Shown here in pieces: positions 52,392 through 63,953 of a stretch of DNA of 64,000 bases; position 1 is the stretch's first letter, and each line of letters opens with the position of its first letter. Source of the DNA: Streptomyces globisporus (GTDB lineage: Bacteria > Actinomycetota > Actinomycetes > Streptomycetales > Streptomycetaceae); assembly GCA_014649555.1 (NCBI GenBank), contig BMTG01000008.1, positions 1 through 64,000 on the forward strand, in the 5' to 3' direction. Below the pieces are notes generated by a model. The model saw only the letters and a list, made by a program, of their open reading frames with translations. It ran no database searches and was not told the origin of the DNA. A program made the position numbers and the translations under genes.

Positions 52392-53270
52392 ATGCCCCCG
52401 CAGACCGTCTCGCCGCCCTCCTCCTCGCCTCCCCCCGCCTCACCGTCTCTCGTCAAGGACGCCGCCGACGCGGTGCCCCGCATCGTCCCCGTACGCCGAA
52501 CCGGCCGCTGGGCAGCGGCTGTTGCCGTGCTCGTGCTGCTCGCGCTCGCGATGGATTCCGTCATCCGCAACGACGCCTTCCAGTGGGACGTCGTGCTCGC
52601 CTACTTCGCCACCGTGCCCGTTCTGCGCGGGCTTTGGCTCACCCTCTGGCTCACCGCGGTGGTCATGGTGCTCGGCTTCGCACTGGGCGCGCTGCTCGCG
52701 GTCCTCCGCCTCTCCGGCAACCCGGTTCTCCAGGCGGTCAGTTGGGGGTACGTCTGGCTCTTCCGGTCCACCCCGATCCTGGTCCAGCTGCTGTTCTGGT
52801 TCAACATCGGCGCCCTGTACCCGCAGATCCTCGGCGTCTCCACTGTCAGCCTGCTCGGCCCCGTCACCATCGCCGTCATCGGGCTCACCCTGCACGAGGC
52901 CGCGTACGCCGCCGAGGTGGTGCGCGGCGGCATCCTCTCCGTCGAACGCGGACAGATCGAGGCCGCCCAGTCCCTCGGTCTCGGCCCCTGGCGGCGGTTC
53001 CGGCGCATCGTGCTGCCGCAGGCGATGCGCTCCATCGTGCCGCCCGCCGGGAACATGCTGATCGGCACCCTCAAGGGCACCTCCATCGTCAGCATCATCG
53101 CCGTGCAGGACCTGCTGTACTCCGTCCAGCTGGTCTACCACCGCACCTACCAGGTCATCCCGCTGCTTCTCGTCGCCACCATCTGGTACGCGGCCGTCAC
53201 CACCCTGCTGAGCATCGGCCAGCGCTACGTCGAGCGGCACTACGCCCGTGGCACGGCGGGTGCGCGATGA
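52392..53270 (+). CDS. polar amino acid ABC transporter permease
   Basis: A 292-residue permease of the His/Glu/Gln (PAAT) group. A 45-residue Pro/Ser-rich leader is followed by about five helices, TLWLTAVVMVLGFALGALLA, the [17 protein letters not shown] segment typical of this group, and the ATPase-contact EAA loop [26 protein letters not shown] precedes the ATG by eight bases. The TGA overlaps the FAD-protein ATG. It forms a heterodimer candidate with the second permease, 1.9 kb downstream. Confidence 0.9.
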   Translation: MPPQTVSPPSSSPPPASPSLVKDAADAVPRIVPVRRTGRWAAAVAVLVLLALAMDSVIRNDAFQWDVVLAYFATVPVLRGLWLTLWLTAVVMVLGFALGALLAVLRLSGNPVLQAVSWGYVWLFRSTPILVQLLFWFNIGALYPQILGVSTVSLLGPVTIAVIGLTLHEAAYAAEVVRGGILSVERGQIEAAQSLGLGPWRRFRRIVLPQAMRSIVPPAGNMLIGTLKGTSIVSIIAVQDLLYSVQLVYHRTYQVIPLLLVATIWYAAVTTLLSIGQRYVERHYARGTAGAR

Positions 53271-55108
53271 CCCCCGCACCCAGCATCGTGGTGATCGGCG
53301 GCGGCCCCCGGGGAACCGGCGTGATCGAGCGCATCGCCGCCAGTGCCGTCGAGCTGTACGGGGACCGGCCCCTGGACCTCCATGTCGTCGACCCCCACCC
53401 GGCGGGCGGCGGCCGGATCTGGCGGCCCGACCAGTCGCCGCTGCTGTGGATGAACTCCATGGCCGAGGACGTCACCATGTTCACCGACGAGACGGTGGAG
53501 CTGGCCGGACCCGTCGTGGCGGGACCGGCCCTGGACGCCTGGGCCGAGGACGTCCGCGCGGGGCGCATCACCCCGGACGCGGACCCCGCCGTGCTGGCCG
53601 AGATCCACGGCCTCGCCGGAGCGGACTTCCCCACCCGGCGCCTCCAGAGCGCCTATCTGCGCTGGACCTACGAGCGCGCGCTGGCCGCCCTGCCGCCCGG
53701 CATCACCGTGCACGAGCACCGCACCACCGCCCTCGCCGTCACCGGACCGCGCGGCGGCCGTCAGCGCGTCCGGCTCCAGGGCCGCCCCGAACCCCTGCCC
53801 GCCGACCTCGTCGTCCTCACCGTGGGCCACCTCGACGCCGAACAGGACCCCGAACAGAGGGAGCTGACAGACTTCGCCCGACGGCACGCCCTGGTCCACC
53901 TGCCGCCCGACTTCACCGCCGACAGCGACCTCGACGCCCTCCGCCCCGGGGAGCCCGTCATCGTCCGGGGCTTCGGCCTCGCCTTCGTCGACCTGATGGT
54001 CCTGCTCACCGAAGGCCGCGGCGGGCGGTACGAGAACGGGGAGTACCTGCCCTCCGGCCGTGAACCCGTGCTGTACGTCGGATCGCGGCGCGGCGTCCCG
54101 TACCACGCGAAGATCGGCTACGCCTGGACCGGCGAACGGCCGCCCCTGCCGCAGCACTTGGGGCCCGCGTGGACCGAGGAACTGCTGAGCGGAACCGGGC
54201 CGCTCGACTTCCGGCGCGACATCTGGCCGGCGGTCGAGAAGGAGCTGGGCCACGCCCACTACCACCGGCTGTTCACCGCCCACCCCGAGCGCACCGCCCT
54301 GGCCCACGAGGTCTTCGCCGAGAAGTACGCCGCCGCCGACCCGGGCAGCCCCGAACTGGCCGGGCTGATCGCCGAGGCCGTGCCCGACCCCGCCGACCGG
54401 CTCGACCTGGACGCGCTGGACCGGCCCCTGGACGGCGTCCGCCACGACTCGCCCGAGGCCCTCCAGGAAGCCCTGCGCGCCTACATCACCGACGACCTGG
54501 CCCGCCGTCACGACCTGGAACACAGCGAGGACCTCGCGGTCTTCCTCGGGCTGCTCTCCGCCTACGCGCAGCTCATCCGGCTCGGCGACATCGGCTCCTG
54601 GTGGCACGGCTTCTTCAGCTATCTGGCCTCCGGTCCGCCGGGCCCCCGCCTCCAGCAGCTCCTCGCCCTCTCCCGGGCCGGGGTGGTCCGTTTCCTCGGC
54701 GCCGACCTCACCGTGGAGACCGACGAGGAGCAGGGCCTCTTCCGGGCCCGCAGCGCCACCGTCCCCGGTGCGCACACCGAGTCCCGCGCGCTGGTCGAGG
54801 CCCGGCTCCCCGACCCCTCGCTCCGGCACACCGCGAGCCCCCTGCTCCGGGCCCTGCGCGACGGCGGGGCCGCCGTCACCGACGACGGGCTGCTCGCCGT
54901 GGACCCGGCGGACGGCCGGGTCCTGGACGACGAGGGCCGCCCGCACCCGCGCCGCTTCGCGCTCGGCCCGTTCACCACCGCTCGCTCCAGCGGGGCCTTC
55001 ACCCGGCCGGGTACCGGCGGACCCGCGTTCCGGCAGAACGACGCCGCCGCCCGCGCAGCGCTGACCTTCCTGCGCGACCTCTCCTGTCGCGGCCGCCTCG
55101 CCTCCTGA
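53267..55108 (+). CDS. FAD/NAD(P)-binding protein
   Basis: A 613-residue protein of the NAD_binding_9 type (FAD-NAD(P)-binding, uncharacterised). The dinucleotide fold starts at once ([19 protein letters not shown]), with [18 protein letters not shown] and [14 protein letters not shown] following. A second Rossmann-like region lies near [23 protein letters not shown]. The C-terminal third is helical. It has no signal peptide, so it acts in the cytosol. Insertion between two permease genes, with an ATGA overlap, implies a role on the transported compound. Family members often neighbour LLM monooxygenases; the reaction is unknown. Confidence 0.82.
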   Translation: MTPAPSIVVIGGGPRGTGVIERIAASAVELYGDRPLDLHVVDPHPAGGGRIWRPDQSPLLWMNSMAEDVTMFTDETVELAGPVVAGPALDAWAEDVRAGRITPDADPAVLAEIHGLAGADFPTRRLQSAYLRWTYERALAALPPGITVHEHRTTALAVTGPRGGRQRVRLQGRPEPLPADLVVLTVGHLDAEQDPEQRELTDFARRHALVHLPPDFTADSDLDALRPGEPVIVRGFGLAFVDLMVLLTEGRGGRYENGEYLPSGREPVLYVGSRRGVPYHAKIGYAWTGERPPLPQHLGPAWTEELLSGTGPLDFRRDIWPAVEKELGHAHYHRLFTAHPERTALAHEVFAEKYAAADPGSPELAGLIAEAVPDPADRLDLDALDRPLDGVRHDSPEALQEALRAYITDDLARRHDLEHSEDLAVFLGLLSAYAQLIRLGDIGSWWHGFFSYLASGPPGPRLQQLLALSRAGVVRFLGADLTVETDEEQGLFRARSATVPGAHTESRALVEARLPDPSLRHTASPLLRALRDGGAAVTDDGLLAVDPADGRVLDDEGRPHPRRFALGPFTTARSSGAFTRPGTGGPAFRQNDAAARAALTFLRDLSCRGRLAS

Positions 55109-55191
55109 GCGCCGCCCGGCCCCCTTCCGTACAGCCGGTCCCTCAGCACCTCCCTCCCGTACCAACGCTTCAGCGCCCAAGGACTCCTCTC

Positions 55192-56085
55192 ATGTCACTG
55201 ACCAGCGACCCACCCATCGATCCGCCCGCCGTCAAGGAGGCCCCAAGCGGTGCGGGCCCCGACGAGCTGACCGTCGTGCCCGTACGCCACCCCTGGCGGT
55301 GGGTCGCCATCGCCGCGACGGCCGTGCTGCTCGCCCAGTTCCTCAACGGGCTGATCACCAACCCCGGCTGGGAATGGGACGTCTTCGCGCAGTTCTTCAC
55401 CGCGCCGACCATCCTCAAGGCCGTCTGGGTCACCCTCCAGCTGACCTTCTACGGCACGGCGATCGGCTTCGCCCTGGGGGTCGTCCTGGCCTTCATGCGG
55501 CTGTCGGCGAGCGGGTTCCTGAGGACCGTCGCGTACGGCTACATCTGGGCGTTCCGCTCGATCCCGCTCATCGTGCAGCTGCTGTTCTGGTTCAACCTCG
55601 CCTATCTCTACAAGGAGTTGACCTTCGGCATTCCGTTCGGTCCGGGGTTCTTCTCCTTCGACACGATGAACCTGGTCGGGGCGATGAGCGCCGCCGTCCT
55701 CGGCCTCGCACTGCACCAGGCGGCCTACGCGGCGGAGATCGTACGAGGCGGCGTCCTGGCCGTCGGAAGCGGCCAGTTGGAGGCGGCGGCCGCGCTCGGC
55801 ATCCCCAAGTTCCGGCAGCTGCGTCGGATCGTCCTCCCGCAGGCCATGCGCTCGATCCTGCCCAACGCAGCCAACGAGATCATCTCGCTCTTCAAGGGCA
55901 CCTCGATCGTCTCCGTCATGGCGATCGGCGAACTCTTCTACCAGGTGCAGGTGGTCTACGGCCGCAACGGCCGGGTGGTGCCGCTGCTGATGGTTGCCAC
56001 CGTCTGGTACATCCTCCTCACCACCGTGCTCTCCGTCCTCCAGCACTACGTCGAACGTCACTACGCCAAGGGGGCCGTGCGATGA
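55192..56085 (+). CDS. polar amino acid ABC transporter permease
   Basis: A 297-residue paralogue of the permease at 52392. A 35-residue leader is followed by five to six helices, [20 protein letters not shown], the [21 protein letters not shown] segment and the EAA loop [29 protein letters not shown] lies before the ATG. Its TGA overlaps the ATPase ATG. Two non-identical permeases with one ATPase is the normal layout of PAAT importers. Confidence 0.9.
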   Translation: MSLTSDPPIDPPAVKEAPSGAGPDELTVVPVRHPWRWVAIAATAVLLAQFLNGLITNPGWEWDVFAQFFTAPTILKAVWVTLQLTFYGTAIGFALGVVLAFMRLSASGFLRTVAYGYIWAFRSIPLIVQLLFWFNLAYLYKELTFGIPFGPGFFSFDTMNLVGAMSAAVLGLALHQAAYAAEIVRGGVLAVGSGQLEAAAALGIPKFRQLRRIVLPQAMRSILPNAANEIISLFKGTSIVSVMAIGELFYQVQVVYGRNGRVVPLLMVATVWYILLTTVLSVLQHYVERHYAKGAVR

Positions 56086-56855
56086 GCGCACCCAGCGATG
56101 CCATGGTCGAAATCCGCTCCGTGCACAAGAAGTTCGGCTCCCTGGAGGTGCTGCGCGGGATCGACCTGTCGGTCCGCCCCGGCGAGGTCACCGTCGTCCT
56201 CGGCCCCTCCGGCTCCGGCAAGTCCACCCTGCTGCGCACCATCAACCACCTGGAGAAGGTCGACCAGGGCTGGATCAGCGTGGACGGCACCCTGGTCGGC
56301 TACCGCAGGGACGGCAACAAGCTCTACGAGCTGCGCGAACGCGAGGTGCTGCGCCAGCGCACCAAGATCGGCTTCGTCTTCCAGAACTTCAATCTCTTCC
56401 CGCACCTCACCGTCCTGGAGAACATCATCGAGGCACCGGTCTCGGCGCTGGGCCGCCCCCGCAAGACGGCCGTGGCGGCGGCGGAGAAGCTGCTCGAACG
56501 GGTCGGCCTCACCGACAAGGCGACGGCCTACCCCGCCCAGCTCTCCGGCGGCCAGCAGCAGCGCGTCGCCATCGCCCGCGCCCTGGCCCTGGAACCCCGG
56601 CTGCTGCTCTTCGACGAGCCGACCTCCGCGCTCGACCCCGAACTCGTCGGCGAGGTCCTCGACGTCATGAAGGACCTGGCCCACGTCGGCACCACGATGA
56701 TCGTCGTCACCCATGAGATCGGCTTCGCCCGCGAGGTCGCCGACACCGTCGTGTTCATGGACGAGGGCCGCATCGTCGAACAGGGCCCGCCCGCCGACGT
56801 ACTCGACCACCCCACCCAGGAGCGCACCCGCGCGTTCCTCTCGAAGGTCCTCTGA
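56082..56855 (+). CDS. amino acid ABC transporter ATP-binding protein
   Basis: A 257-residue ATPase with Walker [12 protein letters not shown], the Q-loop in [18 protein letters not shown], signature [15 protein letters not shown], Walker [15 protein letters not shown] and the switch His in [21 protein letters not shown] and [13 protein letters not shown] are hallmarks of the GlnQ/HisP/TcyN branch. It starts within the stop of the second permease and is followed after 34 bases by the second binding protein. Confidence 0.93.
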   Translation: MSAPSDAMVEIRSVHKKFGSLEVLRGIDLSVRPGEVTVVLGPSGSGKSTLLRTINHLEKVDQGWISVDGTLVGYRRDGNKLYELREREVLRQRTKIGFVFQNFNLFPHLTVLENIIEAPVSALGRPRKTAVAAAEKLLERVGLTDKATAYPAQLSGGQQQRVAIARALALEPRLLLFDEPTSALDPELVGEVLDVMKDLAHVGTTMIVVTHEIGFAREVADTVVFMDEGRIVEQGPPADVLDHPTQERTRAFLSKVL

Positions 56856-56889
56856 AACCCCGCCTCTCTTCCACGCAAGGAGCACGTAC

Positions 56890-57864
56890 GTGTCCGTCCG
56901 CCGCAGCATCACCCTCGCCCTCGCCACTCTCACCGCCACCGGTCTGCTCACCGCCTGCGGCACCTCCGACCCCGCCACCGACCTGGCGGCCCCGAAGGGC
57001 CACAAGGACGCCGGGGTCAACATCGGGCCCGACCAGGACCGGATCAGAGGCAAGAAGGTGGCGGCCGCCGCCGATCTCGTCCCCGAGGCGATCCGCAAGC
57101 GCGGCACGCTGCGGATCGGAGCCAGCGCCGACGCCTCACCGCCGCTCGGCTTCTACGCCACCGACGACAAGACCCGGATCGGCTCCGAGATCGACATCGC
57201 CACCCTCGTCGCCGACACCCTCGGTCTGAAGCCGCAGTTCGAGGAGGTCTCCTGGGAGAACCTCTTCGTCGGCCTGGACAGCTCCAAGTTCGACGCCGTC
57301 CTGTCCAACGTCACCGTGACCGAGGAGCGCAAGGAGAAGTACGACTTCGCCACCTACCGGCTCGACAACATCGCCTTCGAGGCCAAGAAGGGCTCCGGCT
57401 GGAAGGTGAAGGAGCCCGCCGACGTCGCCGGGAAGACGATTTCGGTCTCCTCCGGCACCAACCAGGAGAAGATCCTCGTCGAGTGGAGCGAGGAGAACGT
57501 CAAGGCCGGGCGCGAGCCGGTGGACATCAAGTACTTCCAGAAGGACACCGACTACTACCTGGCCCTCCAGTCCGGCCGTATCGACGCCCACCTCGGCCCG
57601 AGCCCCACCGCCGCCTACCACGTCGCCACGGCCGGCCAGTCCGAGATCATCGGCCAGCTCTCCGGCGCCGGCGGCGACCTCCAGGGCAAGATCGCCGCCA
57701 CCACCAAGAAGGACAGCGGCCTGGTGAAGGCGTATGCCGCCGCGATCGACCACATCGTGCAGGACGGCTCCTACGGCAAGGTCCTGGGGCGCTGGGGGCT
57801 CGGTGGCGAAGCCGTCGAGACGTCGGAGATCAACCCGCCCGGCCTGCCCAAGACCAAGAGCTGA
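56890..57864 (+). CDS. amino-acid-type ABC transporter substrate-binding lipoprotein
   Basis: A 324-residue lipoprotein: lipobox LLTAC (Cys23), then the SBP_bac_3 fold (IRKRGTLRIGASADASPPLGFYA; SEIDIATLVADTLGLK; LSNVTVTEERKEKYDFATY; YYLALQSGRIDAHLGPSPTAAYHVA). The ligand Arg/Asp pair typical of the family cannot be fixed without a model. AAGGAG precedes the GTG by about eight bases. It is more like a cystine or polar amino acid binder than a sugar binder, but the ligand is unknown. Confidence 0.9.
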   Translation: MSVRRSITLALATLTATGLLTACGTSDPATDLAAPKGHKDAGVNIGPDQDRIRGKKVAAAADLVPEAIRKRGTLRIGASADASPPLGFYATDDKTRIGSEIDIATLVADTLGLKPQFEEVSWENLFVGLDSSKFDAVLSNVTVTEERKEKYDFATYRLDNIAFEAKKGSGWKVKEPADVAGKTISVSSGTNQEKILVEWSEENVKAGREPVDIKYFQKDTDYYLALQSGRIDAHLGPSPTAAYHVATAGQSEIIGQLSGAGGDLQGKIAATTKKDSGLVKAYAAAIDHIVQDGSYGKVLGRWGLGGEAVETSEINPPGLPKTKS

Positions 57865-57963
57865 CGCCCGGGCCGTGCAGGGGTCGTGGCCGGGCTCCGT
57901 CCGGCCCGGCCACGACCGCCCCGCGAGGCCCCCGACCTACCGCAGACCCGAGAGGTCCCCGAT

Positions 57964-59040
57964 ATGTCCGCCCGTACATCCCTCCATCTGGCCGCCGAGA
58001 TCGGCGGCCCGCCGCACTACGACGCCGGGCACTACCTCCGGCTGGCGGGGCTCGCCGAGGACGGCGCGCTCGACTACGTCACCCTCGGCGACTCCTTCGC
58101 CCGCCCCGGGCTCGACGCGCTCGCCGCACTCGCCCGCGTCGCCCCCGCCACCGACCGCATCGGCCTCGTCCCGGCCGTCACCACCACCCACACCGAGCCC
58201 TTCCACGTCTCCTCGGCCGTCGCCACCCTGGACTGGGTGAGCCGGGGCCGCGCGGGCTGGCAGGCCGACGTCTCCACCACCGAGGCGGAGGCCCGGCTCT
58301 TCGGCCGGCGTCCCGCCGCGCCGCCCGCCGCGCTCTGGCAGGAGGCCGGTGAGGTCGCCGACGTCTCCGGGCGGCTCTGGGACAGCTGGGAGGACGACGC
58401 CGAGATCCGGGACACCGCCACCGGCCGCTTCATCGACCGGGACAAGCTGCACTACGTCGACTTCGAGGGCTCCACCTTCACGGTGAAGGGCCCCGCGATC
58501 GTCCCGCGTCCGCCGCAGGGCCGCCCGGTCACTGTCATCGACGCGACCACCGCCCCGGCCCGCGAGGCGGCCGCCCGGCACGCCGATGTCGTCCACATCC
58601 GGGCCACCACCCCCGAGCAGGCGGCCGCCGTCCGCGACGAGGTGCTCCGCACGGCCGCCGCCCACGGACGCGACCCCGGGTCCCTGCGCGTCCTGGTCGC
58701 GCTCACCGTCGACCTCGGGGACGTGGAGACCGCGCCGGAACCCGGTCTGGAGAGCGGACCGCAGCTCGCCGGGCGCGGCACCTACTTCCGGGGCGGCCCG
58801 GTCGACCTCGCCGACCTCATCGCCCAGTGGCACCGGGCGGGCGCGGCCGACGGCTTCCACCTCACGCCCATCACCCCCGAACGCGACCTCGAAAGGATCG
58901 TCAACGGCACCGTGGCCCTCCTCCAGCACCGCAGCCTCTTCCGTACCTTCCACCCCGGCGGCACCCTGCGCGAACACCTGGGCCTCGTACGTCCCGCGAG
59001 CTGCTACTCCGCCGCCAGGACCGCCGCGAAGGAGGCATGA
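57964..59040 (+). CDS. LLM-class flavin-dependent monooxygenase
   Basis: A 358-residue TIM-barrel flavoprotein of the bacterial luciferase-like (LLM) group. Conserved parts are an opening strand SLHLAAEIGG, DYVTLGDSFA, LVPAVTTTHTEPFHVSSAVATLDWVSRGRAGWQADVS and the late FHLTPITPERDLERIV. These enzymes use FMNH2 from a partner reductase and oxidise carbon-sulfur or carbon-nitrogen compounds. It is a shorter, more divergent paralogue of the next protein. GAGAGG precedes the ATG. The stop overlaps the second LLM gene. Confidence 0.85.
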   Translation: MSARTSLHLAAEIGGPPHYDAGHYLRLAGLAEDGALDYVTLGDSFARPGLDALAALARVAPATDRIGLVPAVTTTHTEPFHVSSAVATLDWVSRGRAGWQADVSTTEAEARLFGRRPAAPPAALWQEAGEVADVSGRLWDSWEDDAEIRDTATGRFIDRDKLHYVDFEGSTFTVKGPAIVPRPPQGRPVTVIDATTAPAREAAARHADVVHIRATTPEQAAAVRDEVLRTAAAHGRDPGSLRVLVALTVDLGDVETAPEPGLESGPQLAGRGTYFRGGPVDLADLIAQWHRAGAADGFHLTPITPERDLERIVNGTVALLQHRSLFRTFHPGGTLREHLGLVRPASCYSAARTAAKEA

Positions 59041-60335
59041 CCGTGCCCCGTCCGATGCATCTCGCCGCCCACTTCCCGGGCGTCAACAACACCACCGTGT
59101 GGGCCGATCCGCGCTCCCGCAGCCAGATCGACTTCTCCTCCTTCGAGCAGTTGGCGAGAACGGCGGAGCGCGGGAAGTTCGACTTCTTCTTCCTCGCCGA
59201 GGGGCTGCGGCTGCGCGAGCACAACGGCCGCATCCACGACCTCGACGTGGTCGGCCGGCCCGAGTCGCTGACCTTGCTGAACGCGCTGGCCGCCGTCACC
59301 GAACGGCTCGGCCTCGCCGCCACCGTGAACGCCACCTTCAACGAGCCCTACGAACTGGCCCGCCGGATCGCCACCCTCGACCACCTCAGCGGGGGCCGCG
59401 CCGCCTGGAACGTGGTGACCTCGTCCGACGCCTTCACCGGGGAGAACTTCCGCCGGGGCGGCTATCTGGACCGGGCCGACCGGTACACCCGGGCCGCCGA
59501 GTTCGTCGCCACCGCCCGGGAACTGTGGGACTCCTGGACGCCCGACGGCGAATCGCGGCCGTTCGCCCACGAGGGGCCGCAGTTCACGATCTCCGGGGAG
59601 TTCACCGTCCCGCGCTCGCCGCAGGGACACCCCGTCGTCATCCAGGCCGGAGACTCCTCCGAGGGCAGGGAGTTCGCCGCATCCGCCGCCGACATCATCT
59701 TCACCCGGCACGGCACCCTGGAGGCGGGCCGGGATTTCTACGCCGACGTCAAGGGCCGCCTCGCGGCGTCCGGCAGGGAGGCCGACAGCCTCAAGATCAT
59801 GCCCGGGGTCACCGTGGTCGTCGGCGACAACGATGCCGAGGCCCAGGAGAAGGCCGCCGAGATCCGCCGTCAGCAGGTCTCCCCGCAGAACGCGATCCTC
59901 GCCGCCGAGCAGATCTGGGGCACCGACCTCTCCGCGTACGACCCCGACGGGCCGCTCCCCGCCATCGACCCGGTCACCGACTCCGGGATCACCCGGGGCC
60001 GGGTCCTGCACGGTGACCCCTCCGCGGTCGCCGCCCGCTGGCGAGCGCTCGCCGAGGCCAAAGGGCTCTCCCTGCGCGGGACCGTCATCGAGACGACCAC
60101 CCGGCAGTCGTTCATCGGCTCGCCCAGCACCGTCGCGGCGGAGCTGACGGCCTTCGTCGACCAGCGGGCCGCCGACGGCTTCATCCTCGTCCCCCATCTC
60201 ACCCCCGGCGGCCTGGACGACGTCGTGGACCGGGTCGTCCCGCTCCTCCAGGAGAGCGGCGCGTTCCGCTCCGAATACACCGGCTCCACCCTGCGGTCGC
60301 ACCTCGGCCTCCCGGAGCCGGTATGGAAAGGTTGA
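59037..60335 (+). CDS. NtaA/SnaA/DszA-family FMN-dependent monooxygenase
   Basis: A 432-residue flavin monooxygenase of the nitrilotriacetate/dibenzothiophene-sulfone monooxygenase branch. Signatures are MHLAAHFPGVNNTTVWADPRS, FFFLAEGLRLRE, NEPYELARRIATLDHLSGGRAAWNVVTS, SPQGHPVVIQAGDSSEGREFAA and FTRHGTLEAGRDFY. Length and motifs fit the family well. It needs reduced FMN from a reductase, but no flavin reductase is encoded nearby. The ATG overlaps the stop of the first LLM gene, so a heteromeric or sequential pair is likely. Bacillus relatives with PAAT transporters act on S-modified cysteines. Confidence 0.9.
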   Translation: MTVPRPMHLAAHFPGVNNTTVWADPRSRSQIDFSSFEQLARTAERGKFDFFFLAEGLRLREHNGRIHDLDVVGRPESLTLLNALAAVTERLGLAATVNATFNEPYELARRIATLDHLSGGRAAWNVVTSSDAFTGENFRRGGYLDRADRYTRAAEFVATARELWDSWTPDGESRPFAHEGPQFTISGEFTVPRSPQGHPVVIQAGDSSEGREFAASAADIIFTRHGTLEAGRDFYADVKGRLAASGREADSLKIMPGVTVVVGDNDAEAQEKAAEIRRQQVSPQNAILAAEQIWGTDLSAYDPDGPLPAIDPVTDSGITRGRVLHGDPSAVAARWRALAEAKGLSLRGTVIETTTRQSFIGSPSTVAAELTAFVDQRAADGFILVPHLTPGGLDDVVDRVVPLLQESGAFRSEYTGSTLRSHLGLPEPVWKG

Positions 60336-60339
60336 CCGC

Positions 60340-62293
<1,954 letters not shown>

Positions 62294-62334
62294 CCGGCCC
62301 CGCCGATCAGGTACGGAGCTGTCCGTACATACGT

Positions 62335-62362
62335 GCCCCCGTCCGGAATTCCGGACGGGGGC
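62335..62362 (+). terminator. sprB terminator
   Basis: A perfect 28-bp palindrome, GCCCCCGTCCGG / AATT / CCGGACGGGGGC. It begins 42 bases after the protease stop and lacks a U-tract. Confidence 0.8.
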
Positions 62363-62480
62363 TCCCGCTCGCCGGGGGGCTCTTGAGAGGATGTCGCCAC
62401 GACGGATCGTCGTGACGGGGCGGCAGGGGGCGGGGGCGCTCCCGGGGTGCGCTCCGCTGGCATCAGGGGGTAGCAGGTCC

Positions 62481-62960
62481 GTGTATCGCATCGGAGTGAC
62501 CGGTCACCGCTCCATCCCCGCCGAGGCGGAGGCCCATGTGCTCGCCGGAATGCGAGCCGCTCTCTGCGGCCTCGACCGCCCCAGCCAGGCCCTCTCCAGC
62601 CTGGCGGTCGGCGCCGACCAGCTCTTCGCCGACCTCGCCCTCACCTGCGGCGCCGAACTGACCGCCGTGATCCCCAGCCGCGACTACGAGGCCTGTTTCG
62701 ACAACGCCGCCGACCTCGCCCGCTACCGGACGCTCAAGGCGCGCGCGGCACGGGAGGTCCGGCTCGACTTCCCGCACTCCACCGACGAGGCGTACTACGC
62801 GGCGGGCGCCTACATCGCCGACCACTGCGACCGGCTGCTCGCGGTCTGGGACGGGCTCCCCGCCCGGGGCCTCGGCGGTACGGGCGACATCGTGACGTAC
62901 GCCCGCACGCTCGGCCGCCCCGTCACCGTGATCTGGCGCGACGGGGTGCTGCGCGGCTGA
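62481..62960 (+). CDS. SLOG-like Rossmann-fold nucleotide-binding protein
   Basis: A 159-residue cytosolic protein. The first strand and loop YRIGVTGHRS match the G-x-T/S-G-H-R start of the SLOG/DprA-like superfamily. ALSSLAVGADQLFADLAL is the GADxLA motif, and AVWDGLPARGLGGTGDIVTYART is the terminal G-x-G-G-T loop. SLOG domains bind or cleave nucleotides. GTG 62481 follows GGTAGCAGG weakly; a CACGACG/CGTCGTG hairpin (62398-62414) lies upstream. It is convergent, 24 bases from a SLATT-type membrane protein, a pairing known for predicted nucleotide-signalling effectors. Confidence 0.82.
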   Translation: MYRIGVTGHRSIPAEAEAHVLAGMRAALCGLDRPSQALSSLAVGADQLFADLALTCGAELTAVIPSRDYEACFDNAADLARYRTLKARAAREVRLDFPHSTDEAYYAAGAYIADHCDRLLAVWDGLPARGLGGTGDIVTYARTLGRPVTVIWRDGVLRG

Positions 62961-62984
62961 CCCGGGCCACGGCGGGGGAGAGGG

Positions 62985-63953
62985 TCACACGCGGTGTCTG
63001 ACCAGCCAGTCGGTGTGCTCGGGCGACACGATCCGCTCGGTCTCGAACACCGCCGCCGGCCAGTGACGTTCGGTCAAGGTCGTCTCCATGGCGGCCTGCA
63101 TCGACTCCAGGTCCTCCTCCACCAGCGAGTGCGCCGAGATCAGCGGATGGTGCCGGCGCATCTCGTTCCAGGCGAGACAGGCCGCCGCCGCCGCGGACAG
63201 CGCCCCCGTCAGACCGAACGACCGGCCCACCCCGAAGGCCTGGAGCACACTCAGCGCCAGCGCCGGGAGCGTCAGCGCGACAATGGCGCCCGACCACATG
63301 AGCGCCCCACGCCGGGACGCCTGCTGACGTCGGCGGTACCAACGGCGCTGTTCGATGAGCCGGTCCCGTACGTACGTCTCCTTGCGGACCGTGTACGCCT
63401 TGTTCCGCAAGGCGCGCATGGACTCCGTGATGAGCCCGCCGGAATCCGGCAGCTCCTCGCGGGGGTCGGCCCAGCCCACCTTCCGCAGCTCCTGCAGACC
63501 GTCCTCCAGACGATTGGCGAACAGCGCCTCCGGGTGCTCGGACGCGCTGTCGAACGGAGCGCCGTGCACCGCGTAGCGCCAGCAGTTCGATTTGATGAAC
63601 TCCGCTGCGGAGCGGTTGAGTTGCCAATGCGACTTTGCTTTGCGCTGGGAGGCGAGGAAGGTCGTGAAGAGCACGCCCAGATAGGCCAGCACCGCCGCGC
63701 CGTACAGCGCCCGGGCCGCGGGACCGTCGTCGGCGTGCCAGGGGAGCGCCGCGGGCACCGTGCCGGCCACGAGCAGCGCCAGCTGCACCCGGGTGGTGTT
63801 CACGGCCTCGCGCTGGCGGGCCACGGCGACCGCGTCCGTGTGATGGAACAGCTCGGGCAGGTCGTCGTTCCTGAAGACCATGGATCTCAGCGGCTCGGGC
63901 AGCGCCGTCACGGTCGCCTCCGTCTGCAGTTGTCGTATGACCCGGCCGACCAT
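62985..63953 (-). CDS. DUF4231/SLATT-type four-helix membrane protein
   Basis: A protein of about 323 residues with two paired membrane segments: VQLALLVAGTVPAALPW with ALYGAAVLAYLGVLFTTFL, and later GALMWSGAIVALTLPALALSV with GLTGALSAAAAACLAW. Between them lies a long charged helical region (KSHWQLNRSAAEFIKSNCWRYAVHGAPF; RKETYVRDRLIEQRRWYRRRQQASRR). This is the DUF4231/SLATT layout, 2-TM effectors next to SLOG or SMODS genes. ATG 63953 is used; GTG 63956 and GTG 63977 are alternatives and the ribosome site is poor. The promoter lies at or beyond the window edge. Confidence 0.75.
   Translation of the reverse strand: MVGRVIRQLQTEATVTALPEPLRSMVFRNDDLPELFHHTDAVAVARQREAVNTTRVQLALLVAGTVPAALPWHADDGPAARALYGAAVLAYLGVLFTTFLASQRKAKSHWQLNRSAAEFIKSNCWRYAVHGAPFDSASEHPEALFANRLEDGLQELRKVGWADPREELPDSGGLITESMRALRNKAYTVRKETYVRDRLIEQRRWYRRRQQASRRGALMWSGAIVALTLPALALSVLQAFGVGRSFGLTGALSAAAAACLAWNEMRRHHPLISAHSLVEEDLESMQAAMETTLTERHWPAAVFETERIVSPEHTDWLVRHRV

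Noticed and set aside
53240..55180. A 646-residue open frame antisense to the FAD/NAD(P)-binding protein
   Set aside because: The plus-strand gene has a clear dinucleotide fold and ATGA coupling; the minus frame has none.
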